Source: an uncultured Christensenella sp. (GTDB lineage Bacteria; Bacillota; Clostridia; Christensenellales; UBA3700). From it: 46,809 nucleotides of DNA. The position numbers and the translations under genes were made by a program. Location of the stretch: NCBI GenBank assembly GCA_910583995.1, contig CAJTYW010000014.1, forward strand, positions 1 through 46,809, in the 5' to 3' direction. Under the pieces are notes generated by a model. That model saw only the letters and a program-made list of their open reading frames with translations, was not told where the DNA came from and made no database searches. Numbering within the stretch: position 1 is the first letter of the stretch; every line of letters begins with the position of its first letter. Positions 16,243 through 25,647 of the stretch are shown piece by piece.

Positions 16243-17649
16243 TCAAACTAAATCTTCAAAAAACTCTTGCTTACTTTTCAAAATAATATCTTCTCTTTCC
16301 AAATAAACATCTATTCCTTTAGGATTAGCAAGTCTTTCAAGACGATTTTCTTCCCCCCAAATTCTTTTGGAAATAGCTCCCGCACCGCAAGCAATAATGC
16401 TGTGCGTTTCTTCCATAATGTCAATATTATACACACAAGCCTTGCCTTGTTTAGCATAACCTGTATTATCCAAATTACCGCTCATATATTTTTGCCTGTA
16501 CATATAGTATGGCAAATATCCTGCTGAAATAATAGCATTTCTTGAATATTCTATCATCTTTTCAGGTAAAAGCTCAATTTTATTATCATATTCTGCAAGT
16601 TTAAGATTACTACCCTTTTTGATTGCCAAAGTATGTACAGTAATATTATCGGGATTTAAATTTATTGCATTATCAACAGAATATTTAAAGTCTTCAAAAC
16701 TCTCTCCCGGAAGCATTGCTATCAAATCCATATTAATATCAAAATCAAATTCCCTTGCCATATTGTAGACATTAAATATATCTTCTTTAGTATGATTTCT
16801 ACCAATTGCAGCCAAAGTTTTATCATTAAAAGTTTGTGGATTAATACTAATTCTTGTAACACCATTATCCGCCATTATTTGCAATTTTTCACGGGTTATG
16901 GTATCTGGTCGTCCCGCTTCCACAGTAAATTCGTTACATTTTATTTTGCCAAGCTCTACAATTATTTTCTCAAAATCCTTTTCGCTTAAACTTGTTGGAG
17001 TACCGCCACCCACATAAATACTTCTGACTTGCACACCCAAATTTTCTACTAAGCTAACTGCGTGCTTTATCTCCCTTACTGCTTGTGCAACATACGGCTC
17101 TATCCATTTTTTTATTCTGCCAAGCTCTGCAGAAATAAAGGAACAATAACTACACCTTGTCACGCATATTGGTATATTTACAAAAAAATCCACTTGTTTT
17201 GGGTTATGTGTATAAATACCTTTTTGGTTGTCGCAAATGTTACCAATCCATTTTGCACTTTGCTCTGGCACTCTTAAATAATTTGTAAAATATGAATAGG
17301 CATCTTTGCCGCTCTCTTGCAATTCGTGATAAAGCTTAGTAGGTCTTATACCTGTTAGCGAACCATACGGCAGGGTAATATTTGTAAGCTCTGACAAAAT
17401 ATCGTAAAGCATTATTTTTGCAAGTCTTTTTATCTCACTTTTTTGTTTAACTTGGGATAAATTTTGCAAATAACACCGATTTTTGATAGTTTTTTCTTTA
17501 AATTTTAATGTTACAGCATCATTTACTATATCAATATAAATGATGTTTTTCTCTTCATTTTCGTCTATTACAACAGATGGGGAAAACGCCCGAACTATAT
17601 CCATAAAGTCAGGCATAAACTCACTATTTGTAACAATTTTCAGTTCCAT
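16243..17649 (-). CDS. hemZ: HemZ-like radical SAM protein
   Basis: A 468-residue member of the oxygen-independent coproporphyrinogen oxidase superfamily, HemZ branch. The N-terminal ~150 residues include the HemZ-specific PYGSLTGIRPTKL. The radical-SAM motif follows as CVTRCSYCSF (C-x3-C-x2-C), then YVGGGTPTSL. HemZ proteins are annotated as coproporphyrinogen dehydrogenases, but no other heme gene is in this window, so the substrate is uncertain. It overlaps the upstream MBL gene by 10 bases (ATGGAACTGA), the last member of the recJ-relA-MBL-hemZ operon. Oddity: codons at 17471-17495 contain, on the opposite strand, a 25-bp sequence repeated in the intergenic region at 23023-23047. Confidence 0.85.
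   Translation of the reverse strand: MELKIVTNSEFMPDFMDIVRAFSPSVVIDENEEKNIIYIDIVNDAVTLKFKEKTIKNRCYLQNLSQVKQKSEIKRLAKIMLYDILSELTNITLPYGSLTGIRPTKLYHELQESGKDAYSYFTNYLRVPEQSAKWIGNICDNQKGIYTHNPKQVDFFVNIPICVTRCSYCSFISAELGRIKKWIEPYVAQAVREIKHAVSLVENLGVQVRSIYVGGGTPTSLSEKDFEKIIVELGKIKCNEFTVEAGRPDTITREKLQIMADNGVTRISINPQTFNDKTLAAIGRNHTKEDIFNVYNMAREFDFDINMDLIAMLPGESFEDFKYSVDNAINLNPDNITVHTLAIKKGSNLKLAEYDNKIELLPEKMIEYSRNAIISAGYLPYYMYRQKYMSGNLDNTGYAKQGKACVYNIDIMEETHSIIACGAGAISKRIWGEENRLERLANPKGIDVYLEREDIILKSKQEFFEDLV
17471..17495 (+). repeat. 25-bp repeat inside hemZ
   Basis: Same 25-base sequence as 23023-23047, here antisense to hemZ codons. Such an exact match of 25 bases between a coding and a non-coding site is unlikely by chance, even in AT-rich DNA. 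Confidence 0.7.
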
Positions 17650-18266
17650 AAAATCATATTTCCTTCTCTTTCGTAATCAAGAGTTGTGCTATCCCCGTGT
17701 CCTGGATAAACAACATAATCTCCGCTTAATCCAAATAGCTTGTCCTTAATGGAATGTTTTAAAGCTTCATACGAACTATCTTCAAAATCATATCTGCCGT
17801 AACTTCCTAAAAACAAAGTATCACCTGAAAAAATTACATTTTTTACAACATAGCATACACCGCCTGAAGAATGTCCAGGGGTATGAATAACTTTTATGTC
17901 TAAACCTTCAAAACTCAGAATATCATTATCCGCTACAAATTTGTCGCAACTGAAAGGCTCTATCCTAAACCTTTTTAACCAGTCTGCCATAACTTCGCCT
18001 GTACATTTAGGATTATCAAGTTGATGGATATAAACAGGCACATTTTCTTGCATAAACGGACTAACACCTTTTATGTGGTCAAAGTGTCCGTGAGTTAGTA
18101 GCACTGCCAAAACTTGCAGACCTTCACTTTCCACTTCCGCCTTAACAATTTTTGATGCAGGGTCAACAATTATACATTTATCCCCTACTTTAATAATGTA
18201 GCTGTTATTTTGAAGTCCGCCGTTTACTATCTTTTTTACTGAAAATCCGTCAAATTCTGTGTACAT
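17640..18266 (-). CDS. MBL-fold metallo-hydrolase (glyoxalase II-like)
   Basis: A 208-residue metallo-beta-lactamase-fold protein. All metal ligands are present: THGHFDH (about 58-64), HTPGHSSGG, SGDTLF and PGHG. It resembles the YqgX/YcbL group of small glyoxalase II-like hydrolases that cleave thioesters. The true substrate is not deducible. It overlaps relA upstream by 17 bases and hemZ downstream by 10, so translation is coupled through the operon. A small MBL gene next to relA is common in Bacillota. Confidence 0.88.
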   Translation of the reverse strand: MYTEFDGFSVKKIVNGGLQNNSYIIKVGDKCIIVDPASKIVKAEVESEGLQVLAVLLTHGHFDHIKGVSPFMQENVPVYIHQLDNPKCTGEVMADWLKRFRIEPFSCDKFVADNDILSFEGLDIKVIHTPGHSSGGVCYVVKNVIFSGDTLFLGSYGRYDFEDSSYEALKHSIKDKLFGLSGDYVVYPGHGDSTTLDYEREGNMILWN

Positions 18267-20397
18267 CTACAACTCCTTCTATTCCCCTTAATTTGTTAAT
18301 CAATTCGTCAAGTTCGTTTATATTGGTAATCTCTACCCCAATAGTGATTATTGCTTGCAATTGGTCATCGATTTTTGCATTTACTTTGCTAAGCGATTTT
18401 TTTCTGTTTGCAAAAAATGTAGTAATATCGACAAGCAAATTTGAGCGGTTAATACAAATAATTTCAAGTGTTGCGGTAAATTGAGATGACATATTTTGTG
18501 ACCAGCTAGCTTCAATAATTCTTTCCGCTTCGATATTTTTCATATTAGGGCAATCTGCTCTGTGGATAGAAACACCACGACCACGGCTGACATATCCCAC
18601 AATTTTATCCCCGGGAACGGGATTACAACAATGTGATAATCTAATTAAGAAATCGTCATACCCCCTAATTAGTATGCCATTGCCTTTTTTGCTTGATGGC
18701 CTGCTTAATTTGTTAGTACTTATAATTGGTGTAAAGCTATCTGCAGATTTTTTAAAGCAATCTATTAATTTTAAAATTACTTTATTGGTTGTAATGTTGC
18801 CATATCCAAGTTCTGCATAAATATCTTCCATACTGCTATTTGAGCCGTAATGATTTTTAAAATACTTTAGCCATTCTTCATTATTAAGTAGTTCGGATAA
18901 ACTATATCCCCTATGTTTAGCTTCACGCTCCAACATTTCCCTACCACGCTTAATGTTGTCTTCACGCATTTCCTTTTTGAAGAAAGCTCGTATTTTATTT
19001 CTCGCACTTGCAGTTGCAACAAATTTAAGCCAATCTCTACTTGGTCCTTTTGACGCATTAGAAGTTATAACTTCCACAATTGAGTTATTTGTAAGACGGG
19101 TGTTTATAGGCACAATCTTTCCGTCCACTTTAATTCCCACACATTTATTACCAACTTCTGTATGCACTGCATAGGCAAAATCTATACCTGTAGCACCTTT
19201 TGGAAGGCTTACTACTTTACCTTTAGGCGTAATAACAAATACTTCGTCAGGATACAAGTCCACTTTCAAAGACTGCAAAAATTCCGCATTGTCTCTCAAA
19301 TCTTTTTGGACTTCCATAATACTTCTTATCCATTGCATTCTGTTATCCATTATGCTTTGGTCAGTAGTCAATCTACCTTCTTTATATTTCCAGTGTGCGG
19401 CAATACCAAACTCTGCAATATCGTGCATTTCGTGTGTTCTTATTTGAATCTCAAATGGCGAACCATATTGTGATATTACAGTTGTGTGCAAAGATTGATA
19501 GTTATTTGCTTTTGGCATAGCTATGTAATCTTTAAATCTTCCGGGAAGTGGTTTCCACATTGTATGAATAGCACCAAGTACAGCATAGCAATCTTTAATT
19601 GTATCAACAATAATTCTTACAGCAATTAGGTCATAAATTTGCTCAAACTCTTTACCACCTTGCATTTTTTTGTAAATGCTGTAAAAATGTTTAGGTCTGC
19701 CGTTTACTTCCCCATCAATTTTCATTTCGGCAAGCTTTGCCTTAATATCCTTAACTACATTTTGTACAAACTCTTGCCTTTCAACCTTTTTTGCGGAAAT
19801 CTTTTGCACCAAAGCATAGTAATCGTCAGGGTTTAAATATCTCATTGCCAAGTCTTCAAGCTCGCCTTTGATAGTACCCATACCAAGTCTTTCTGCAATA
19901 GGTGCATAAATATCCAAAGTTTCACGCGATATTTCCTTTTGCCTATCGCTTGACTTGAATAGCAAAGTTCTCATATTATGCAATCTGTCTGCAAGTTTAA
20001 TAATAATTACTCTAATATCGTCACTCATTGCAAACAACATTTTTCTCAAATTTTCTGCCTGCTCGTCAACGCTTGACTTAAATTGCAGCTTGTTTAATTT
20101 TGTAACACCATTTACTAACATAACTACAGTTTTGCCAAAAATGCCTTCAAGTTCTTCCTGAGTATGTGGTGTATCTTCAATTACATCGTGCAAGAAAGCA
20201 GCCATAATTGTTTCATAATCAAGCCCCATATCAATCAAAATTTCACTTACTGCAACTGGATGTACAAAATAATCTTCACCCGATTGGCGTTTTTGCCCTG
20301 CGTGTGCGTTTTTTGCAAAATCGTAAGCTTTTTTTATGATTTCATACTGCTCTTGCGGATATTGGTTTTTTAACTTATTTAGTATTGCGTCCTGCAT
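18250..20397 (-). CDS. relA: Bifunctional (p)ppGpp synthetase/hydrolase
   Basis: The long RSH enzyme that makes and degrades the stringent alarmone. The 715 residues contain the N-terminal HD hydrolase (HAGQKRQSGEDYFVHP, then FLHDVIEDT), so hydrolysis should be active. The synthetase domain (GRFKDYIAMPKANNYQSLHT, EIQIRTHEMHDIAEFG) is followed by a TGS domain (VFVITPKGKVVSLPKGA), the zinc-finger/helical region with HCCNPVPGD, and a C-terminal ACT domain. The start follows AAGGAGTTAATTT and overlaps the recJ end by 23 bases. Usual length is ~730. Confidence 0.97.
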   Translation of the reverse strand: MQDAILNKLKNQYPQEQYEIIKKAYDFAKNAHAGQKRQSGEDYFVHPVAVSEILIDMGLDYETIMAAFLHDVIEDTPHTQEELEGIFGKTVVMLVNGVTKLNKLQFKSSVDEQAENLRKMLFAMSDDIRVIIIKLADRLHNMRTLLFKSSDRQKEISRETLDIYAPIAERLGMGTIKGELEDLAMRYLNPDDYYALVQKISAKKVERQEFVQNVVKDIKAKLAEMKIDGEVNGRPKHFYSIYKKMQGGKEFEQIYDLIAVRIIVDTIKDCYAVLGAIHTMWKPLPGRFKDYIAMPKANNYQSLHTTVISQYGSPFEIQIRTHEMHDIAEFGIAAHWKYKEGRLTTDQSIMDNRMQWIRSIMEVQKDLRDNAEFLQSLKVDLYPDEVFVITPKGKVVSLPKGATGIDFAYAVHTEVGNKCVGIKVDGKIVPINTRLTNNSIVEVITSNASKGPSRDWLKFVATASARNKIRAFFKKEMREDNIKRGREMLEREAKHRGYSLSELLNNEEWLKYFKNHYGSNSSMEDIYAELGYGNITTNKVILKLIDCFKKSADSFTPIISTNKLSRPSSKKGNGILIRGYDDFLIRLSHCCNPVPGDKIVGYVSRGRGVSIHRADCPNMKNIEAERIIEASWSQNMSSQFTATLEIICINRSNLLVDITTFFANRKKSLSKVNAKIDDQLQAIITIGVEITNINELDELINKLRGIEGVVDVHRI

Positions 20398-22756
20398 AAA
20401 TTAACTCCTTAATCCTTTGATATATTGTGCTGCTATCAAGACTGGTTTTTACAGTGGAATCCACATAAAATCCGTCTTTTAGCTTAATAATTTTAAGTTC
20501 GTAAAACACAAACATTGCCATATAAAAGGCAATAGTATTTTTGCCGCCTTGCTTTTCGTACTCACTAAATAAATCTGCAAAATTTGTGATTTTCGTTTTT
20601 ACTAAAAGTAGCTTTTTTAGTTCGGTAAATATCTCACGCATTTCGTCCAAGTCAGGGAAATTATCTTTAACTCGCCCAATATATTCATTTGCGATATTGT
20701 CTTTTACCATTACTACACTAGTATTGATATTCAATTTATAATAATCTATTACACCAAGGCTTGGCAATGTGTCAAGTATTACAATTTTTTTATAATATGT
20801 CAAATTTTGGCTCATATCCATATCAAGTACAAGCCTGTTTAGTGGATTTACTTCAGAAATAACTGAACAATCCACCCTTAACAATTTATCCCCCAACAAA
20901 GCGGAATATTTATCAAAAGTTTCTTTTGTGTATGCAATAAAACATACTCCATATAAATCGTCTTCAATTTCTAAAGCAATATCTTTTTCTTCAATATATT
21001 TTATGTCAAAAACACTTCTGTTATCATACTTTACATAATACGCATATTTAATTGCAAGATATTTTTCGTCTGGTGTAAAACTTCCCCAATCAAATTCCGT
21101 ATCGTGAACTATACCTTGAGCGTACAATCTGTTTGCAAAAGTACGCAATCCAAAATCACATATCATATTAACACTATTGCTGTTGTTGATATTCTTTAAA
21201 TATTTTGAGCCGTCAAAGTACACCATTTCAACATCTTTATTTTGTGCATATTTAATATGTTTTGTTGTAGAAATCCTGCCGAAAATCGGGGTATTTATGC
21301 AAACATTGTATGTTACCCTTGGGTTATCCATACCAAAAGGTTCTAATTTGTTAAGCTCTGCAATATTCTCAAAACTAATCTCACTATAGTTACGGCATAA
21401 GTCATATTCCGTTTTAGGAACAAACAATGACTTATCAAGGTGTCTTGCATACTCATTTATTGCAAAACAAAAAGCTTCTATATTTTCTTTGCTACAAGTA
21501 ACACCGCAAGCCATAGCGTGACCGCCAAAGTTATGCAAAAAACCTTTGCAGGCAGAAACGCAATCATAAATATTAACTCCTGCTATACTTCTTGCAGAAC
21601 CTTTATAAAACTCTCCGTCACCTGTCATAAGTATACTTGGTCTGTTAAACATATTTGTGATTTTTGCACTAGCAATACCAAGCACGCCTGCTTCCCACTT
21701 ATCACTATATAACACGATTATACGATTGTTTACCAAATCGTATTTTTCAAGCATTTCCAAACAATCGGCAACCAAATCATCGGTAAATTGTTGTCTTTCT
21801 ATATTATAACTATTTGCTTGTTCAACCAAACTTTTTACATAAAAATAGTCACTATCAACTAGCATAGCTACCGCTTTTTTGGAATCGGAAAGTCTGCCTA
21901 TTGCATTTATTCGCGGTACAATTTTAAAAGCAACATCTTGACTTGTAAACTTTTCATCAATTTTAGCACCTGCAATTTCCATCAATAACTTTACTGAAAG
22001 CCTTGCTCTGGAATTTAAAATTTCCATACCATAGCTAACTATTATACGATTATCACCTTGCAAAGGCACAATATCGCCAATTGTTGCAATGGCACATAAA
22101 TCTATGTAATACATAAGTACCTTTTCGCCACCTATTGCTTCACATAGTCTTAAGGCAATACCTGCACCGCATAACTCATTAAAAGTATTGTTTAACCTTT
22201 GTACCTTTGGATTAACCACAATACATTCAGGCAATATTTCAGGTGGTTCGTGGTGGTCGGTTACTATAAAATCTATCCCCAAATCATTAACAGCATAATC
22301 TATATCTTCTTTTGATGTAATTCCGCAATCTACCGTAATAATCAAATCTGGGTAATATGTGTCCGCTATTTCTTCAAGAGCGTCTCTGTTAATTCCATAA
22401 CCTTCTTTTTTTCTGTTTGGGATATAAAAATTGACTTCTGCACCCAAAGATGACAAAAACATATAAAGTATTGCAGTACTGCATACTCCGTCACAATCGT
22501 AATCGCCATAGATTACAATACTCTCACCATAATCGACAGCCTGCTTTATTCTATCCCTAGCTTCACGCATTCCTACATAATCAAATACTGGTGTAAGATT
22601 TTTTATATCCGCTTGCAAAAAAGTTTGAATACTATCCGTATCTTGATAACCACGGATAGCCAAAACTTCAGCTAAATCTCTGCCACACCCCAATGTAGCA
22701 GATAGCTTATCTATTAAATTTTTATCCACCTTTCTTTTTTGGACAAAACTACTCAT
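20375..22756 (-). CDS. recJ: Single-strand-specific DNA exonuclease RecJ
   Basis: RecJ is the 5'-3' exonuclease of RecF recombination and repair. The 793-residue length matches Bacillota RecJ. The DHH phosphoesterase core shows D85-x-D87-x-D89 (YGDYDCDG), DCG at about 143-145 and the D-H-H at 167-169 (VTDHHEPP); the DHHA1 domain has FGGHAMACG. An OB-fold and a long, less conserved C-terminal region follow. It is first in the operon recJ-relA-MBL-hemZ, with a promoter at 22797-22825. The ribosome binding site (AAAGGTAAG) is moderate. Confidence 0.95.
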   Translation of the reverse strand: MSSFVQKRKVDKNLIDKLSATLGCGRDLAEVLAIRGYQDTDSIQTFLQADIKNLTPVFDYVGMREARDRIKQAVDYGESIVIYGDYDCDGVCSTAILYMFLSSLGAEVNFYIPNRKKEGYGINRDALEEIADTYYPDLIITVDCGITSKEDIDYAVNDLGIDFIVTDHHEPPEILPECIVVNPKVQRLNNTFNELCGAGIALRLCEAIGGEKVLMYYIDLCAIATIGDIVPLQGDNRIIVSYGMEILNSRARLSVKLLMEIAGAKIDEKFTSQDVAFKIVPRINAIGRLSDSKKAVAMLVDSDYFYVKSLVEQANSYNIERQQFTDDLVADCLEMLEKYDLVNNRIIVLYSDKWEAGVLGIASAKITNMFNRPSILMTGDGEFYKGSARSIAGVNIYDCVSACKGFLHNFGGHAMACGVTCSKENIEAFCFAINEYARHLDKSLFVPKTEYDLCRNYSEISFENIAELNKLEPFGMDNPRVTYNVCINTPIFGRISTTKHIKYAQNKDVEMVYFDGSKYLKNINNSNSVNMICDFGLRTFANRLYAQGIVHDTEFDWGSFTPDEKYLAIKYAYYVKYDNRSVFDIKYIEEKDIALEIEDDLYGVCFIAYTKETFDKYSALLGDKLLRVDCSVISEVNPLNRLVLDMDMSQNLTYYKKIVILDTLPSLGVIDYYKLNINTSVVMVKDNIANEYIGRVKDNFPDLDEMREIFTELKKLLLVKTKITNFADLFSEYEKQGGKNTIAFYMAMFVFYELKIIKLKDGFYVDSTVKTSLDSSTIYQRIKELIYAGRNTK

Positions 22757-22796
22757 AAAATCTTACCTTTACTTTTATATAAATCTTATATATAAA

Positions 22797-22825
22797 ATAA
22801 TACACTAATTTTCACAATTTTTCAA
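22797..22825 (-). promoter_or_regulatory. Sigma-A promoter of the recJ-relA operon
   Basis: Minus strand TTGAAA (22820-22825), 17-bp spacer, TATTAT (22797-22802), 40 bases before the recJ start. Confidence 0.65.
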
Positions 22826-23022
22826 TATATATTGCAAAAAAATTATATTATAATGCAATTTTTTTATAAATTTATTACCAAATGCTTACTCTTTATTTAT
22901 TTACTTGTTTTGCAATTTATTATAATCGCTTTTAATATACGCTTTAAAAACTTGCTGCAAATAAAAAATAAACAAGCAATATTTTAGCATTAACTTGCAC
23001 ATACCATTTAAGCTTTATTATA

Positions 23023-23047
23023 AAAAAACTATCAAAAATCGGTGTTA
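23023..23047 (-). repeat. 25-bp repeat, shared with hemZ and related to the switch flank
   Basis: Minus strand TAACACCGATTTTTGATAG followed by T6. It is identical over 25 bases to 17471-17495 on the plus strand inside hemZ. The core CCGATTTTTGATAG also occurs in switch copies A, B and C (77-90, 25716-25729, 46435-46448). Confidence 0.7.
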
Positions 23048-23054
23048 AAATTAA

Positions 23055-23080
23055 AACAAGGGCAAATTTTTGCCCTTGTT
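23055..23080 (-). terminator. Terminator of beta-helix protein gene B
   Basis: AACAAGGGCAAA pairs with TTTGCCCTTGTT around a 2-nt loop, followed on the minus strand by TTAATTTT, 20 bases past the stop. Confidence 0.8.
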
Positions 23081-23099
23081 AGACTATTTGTTACTTTAA

Positions 23100-25475
23100 T
23101 TAATAAAACATATTAATAGCAAGTTTTTTATCTATTACATTTAATATTATTTCACTATCTGCACTTGTAACAACGCCTTGATTTAATATTAAACTTGCAA
23201 GTTTAAATTCTACATCCAAGTTATCATATAAATTTATATCACTTGCTATTTCTCTAATGTAAATTATATCACTTGCACTTATCTTGCCATCTCCATTGCT
23301 GTCACCTAATACTGACAAGCTGAACTCTTCTATTTTTGCTCCACTTGCTGTATATGTCTCCAATCTCCAGCCTGTGCCTACCGCTAGCTCAAATCTACTA
23401 TCGTATAAGCTACTATCTACACCCGATACGCTATTTCCTTTATCGTATATCAACTTGTTATTGCTGTCATATAGTTTTACTTTTGTTCTGTCAAAATTGA
23501 TATTTTGTATAAAGGTATTTACGCTTGTGTTTGGTAATATATTTCCTAATATTAGCTTTCCGCCGTTTACTTGTTTCTTAATTTGTTCGTCATTAACTAT
23601 ATGAATCAAGTTGTTATCTTTATAGTTTTTACGCTTTCCATTCTCTAAGTAAACAAAGTCATATACTTCACTCTCTATCGAATTTTCAAATGATACTTCC
23701 CCACCATTAATAGTTGCTATTTTTGCACCATTGTTACTAAAGAAATAATCGCTTGCATTTGTATTACCGCTTGCTGCAAAGTTAGTGGTAAACACTCCTG
23801 TACCATAATCGTCTGCAAGTTTAATGCCTATTTTGCAATCTTGCGCAAGTTTTCCGGTAAAATTGATTTTTTGATTTTGATTTAATCTAATATCGGAACT
23901 TTTTCCACTTGCAGTATTATTGTATATTTGCATACTGCTGCCGATAGTAATTGCTGAGATTCCTGATGATGTCACATCGCACACACCGCCACCTAAACCT
24001 TCACTGGTATTTCCGCTTATTATACCTTTATTCAATATTAAATTATTAGTACCTGAATTGGTTAGTAAAATTCCACCACCATACACATCCTTATCCAAAG
24101 GATTTTGTACATTGTTATCAATAATTTTGCCGCCATTCATTGTCATAGTTGAACCACGACCGACTAATACGCCACCACCGCCGTGGTTTTCGTTTGTATG
24201 GTATTTAACTATATTGTTAGAAATAATACCACCATCCATAACCAATGTTGACTCCCAATATACTGCAATACCAGCCGCATTTTCACTTGCACTATTGTGG
24301 TGCAAATATACATCTTTAATATTACATTTTGCTCCATAATACAAAGTAACACCTGACGCATATCTTGACGTGTTATAAGATATTTCTCCACCATATATAT
24401 TGCAAGTTACTGGATAGTTATCCCCATTAATGTACTGATAATTGCAAACATATATTCCGCCTGCGTGATGTCCTGCACTGTTACGAGTCATTAATCCGTC
24501 ATACATATTTAGTTCTCCACCATCTAAATATACAGATGCACCATTTTGCAATGCGTAGTTACCTGTCATAATTGTATTATGGATATTGATAGTCGCTTTT
24601 CTTCCAAATATAGCACCACCTACATTACCTGATACATTTCCTATCATAAGACCACCATTTATATTTACTTTAGGAACTTCAGGTGCATAAACTCCAGCAC
24701 CATTAGCTAGTGCATTATTTCCCATTATTATCCCGCCATTCATAGTGAAGCTATTATTGCCTTCCTGTAAATGTATTGCTCCGCCATTAGCATTAGATTT
24801 GTTAGACATAAGGATTCCATTATTTAGCTCTATTTCAGCATCTGGACTTGCCGTATAAATGCCGCCACCTGACGCATTTGTCCAACCACCCATAATCTTA
24901 CCTATAGGCAAGCTTTTAAAATGGGTCATTTGAGCTTCGCAAGTCAAATCTGAGATATACTCATAAGTACTTAATAAATCTTCATTAGTATAACTATTGT
25001 CTGTTATAGTAAGCTTACCTAAAACAAACAATACGTGTCCGCCCGCACCTACCTTAGTTTTATTTCTGTTTATAGTTTTTCCGTTTAAATCTATTGTAAC
25101 GTGCATTCCAGGAGGAATCTTAATAACGCCATTATTAAATGAAAGTGCATCAATATCACCAAAAGATGTTTCTCTAGCATCTGCAGATGGTGCAGCTGTC
25201 CAGTTGTTTATTAGCCTTACATAAGCTTTACCAGTGGACTTTGCATTTTGGATTATTGTGTTCCAATTAGTCGCCATTTCTGCACAAGTTGAACCGCCTA
25301 AATCTACATATTGGGTTGCTTTTTCGTCAGTAGCACTTGCAGTAGTATTATTACCAACTACTTCATTGCTATTATCTCTAGTAGTATTTACTGCCAGCAT
25401 AGCACCTACTACTAATAGAAAAGATAGGGTAATAGCAAAAAATATTATACCCACACGCTTTATACATTTTGCCAT
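23100..25475 (-). CDS. Secreted beta-helix surface protein with dockerin-like C-terminus (B)
   Basis: A 791-residue secreted protein. Residues 1-35 are a signal peptide (MAKCIKRVGIIFFAITLS). About 120-560 is a right-handed parallel beta-helix made of short repeats with N-G-G-x-I and N-x-A-x-x-G-G-A motifs, reminiscent of pectate-lyase and Chlamydia PMP repeats. About 635-715 is a GTG-type domain (ELAVGTGWRLE), and 723-791 is a dockerin-like pair. The first calcium loop is canonical (GDSNGDGKISASD); the second lacks acidic ligands (LNQGVVTSADSE). Signal peptide and C-terminus are near-identical to those of the gene at 43248-46193. The start follows AAAGGAGAGTTTTATT. Expression probably depends on the invertible promoter at 25498-25674. 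An adhesive or glycan-binding role is inferred; no catalytic motif was seen. Confidence 0.85.
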   Translation of the reverse strand: MAKCIKRVGIIFFAITLSFLLVVGAMLAVNTTRDNSNEVVGNNTTASATDEKATQYVDLGGSTCAEMATNWNTIIQNAKSTGKAYVRLINNWTAAPSADARETSFGDIDALSFNNGVIKIPPGMHVTIDLNGKTINRNKTKVGAGGHVLFVLGKLTITDNSYTNEDLLSTYEYISDLTCEAQMTHFKSLPIGKIMGGWTNASGGGIYTASPDAEIELNNGILMSNKSNANGGAIHLQEGNNSFTMNGGIIMGNNALANGAGVYAPEVPKVNINGGLMIGNVSGNVGGAIFGRKATINIHNTIMTGNYALQNGASVYLDGGELNMYDGLMTRNSAGHHAGGIYVCNYQYINGDNYPVTCNIYGGEISYNTSRYASGVTLYYGAKCNIKDVYLHHNSASENAAGIAVYWESTLVMDGGIISNNIVKYHTNENHGGGGVLVGRGSTMTMNGGKIIDNNVQNPLDKDVYGGGILLTNSGTNNLILNKGIISGNTSEGLGGGVCDVTSSGISAITIGSSMQIYNNTASGKSSDIRLNQNQKINFTGKLAQDCKIGIKLADDYGTGVFTTNFAASGNTNASDYFFSNNGAKIATINGGEVSFENSIESEVYDFVYLENGKRKNYKDNNLIHIVNDEQIKKQVNGGKLILGNILPNTSVNTFIQNINFDRTKVKLYDSNNKLIYDKGNSVSGVDSSLYDSRFELAVGTGWRLETYTASGAKIEEFSLSVLGDSNGDGKISASDIIYIREIASDINLYDNLDVEFKLASLILNQGVVTSADSEIILNVIDKKLAINMFY

Positions 25476-25497
25476 AATAAAACTCTCCTTTTATTTA

Positions 25498-25524
25498 GTA
25501 CATAGAATAAATATATCTATGTAC
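25498..25524. repeat. Switch B, gene-proximal inverted repeat
   Basis: GTACATAGA-N9-TCTATGTAC, 27 bp. It is the exact reverse complement of 25648-25674, and each arm is itself nearly palindromic. It lies 23 bases before the start codon and would sit in the 5' leader of an ON transcript. Confidence 0.9.
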
Positions 25525-25647
25525 TTTTTGGGACATTTTTCAAAGTAGAATATATATTTTTTGTTAAATTTAACTAAATATCTTACAAAGTCTTGAGCGT
25601 AGCCTTGACAAAAGCTTACATTTTACCCTATAATATTCATATAATAT
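25525..25647 (+). promoter_or_regulatory. Switch B: 123-bp invertible segment with promoter in OFF orientation
   Basis: The segment contains a consensus promoter on the plus strand: TTGACA (25605-25610), 18-bp spacer, TATAAT (25629-25634). It points away from the minus-strand surface gene. No comparable promoter faces the gene. A 12-bp palindrome, GTTAAATTTAAC, lies at 25563-25574. About 90 bp of the promoter half is nearly identical to copy C, while the gene-proximal ~35 bp has diverged. Inversion between the flanking repeats would place the promoter 5' of the gene with a leader of about 60 bases. Confidence 0.85.

Larger units (their letters stand above)
22826..23099. other. Intergenic region between surface-protein gene and recJ
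   Basis: AT-rich spacer with three identifiable elements: the recJ promoter at its left edge, the 25-bp repeat at 23023-23047 and the terminator at 23055-23080. Nothing else is apparent. Confidence 0.5.

Noticed and set aside
25563..25574. GTTAAATTTAAC in the switch segment as a Rex (NADH-sensing) operator
   Set aside because: The half-sites resemble TTGTTAA, but the spacing is shorter than the Rex consensus and the outer bases do not match. It is noted only as a conserved palindrome.
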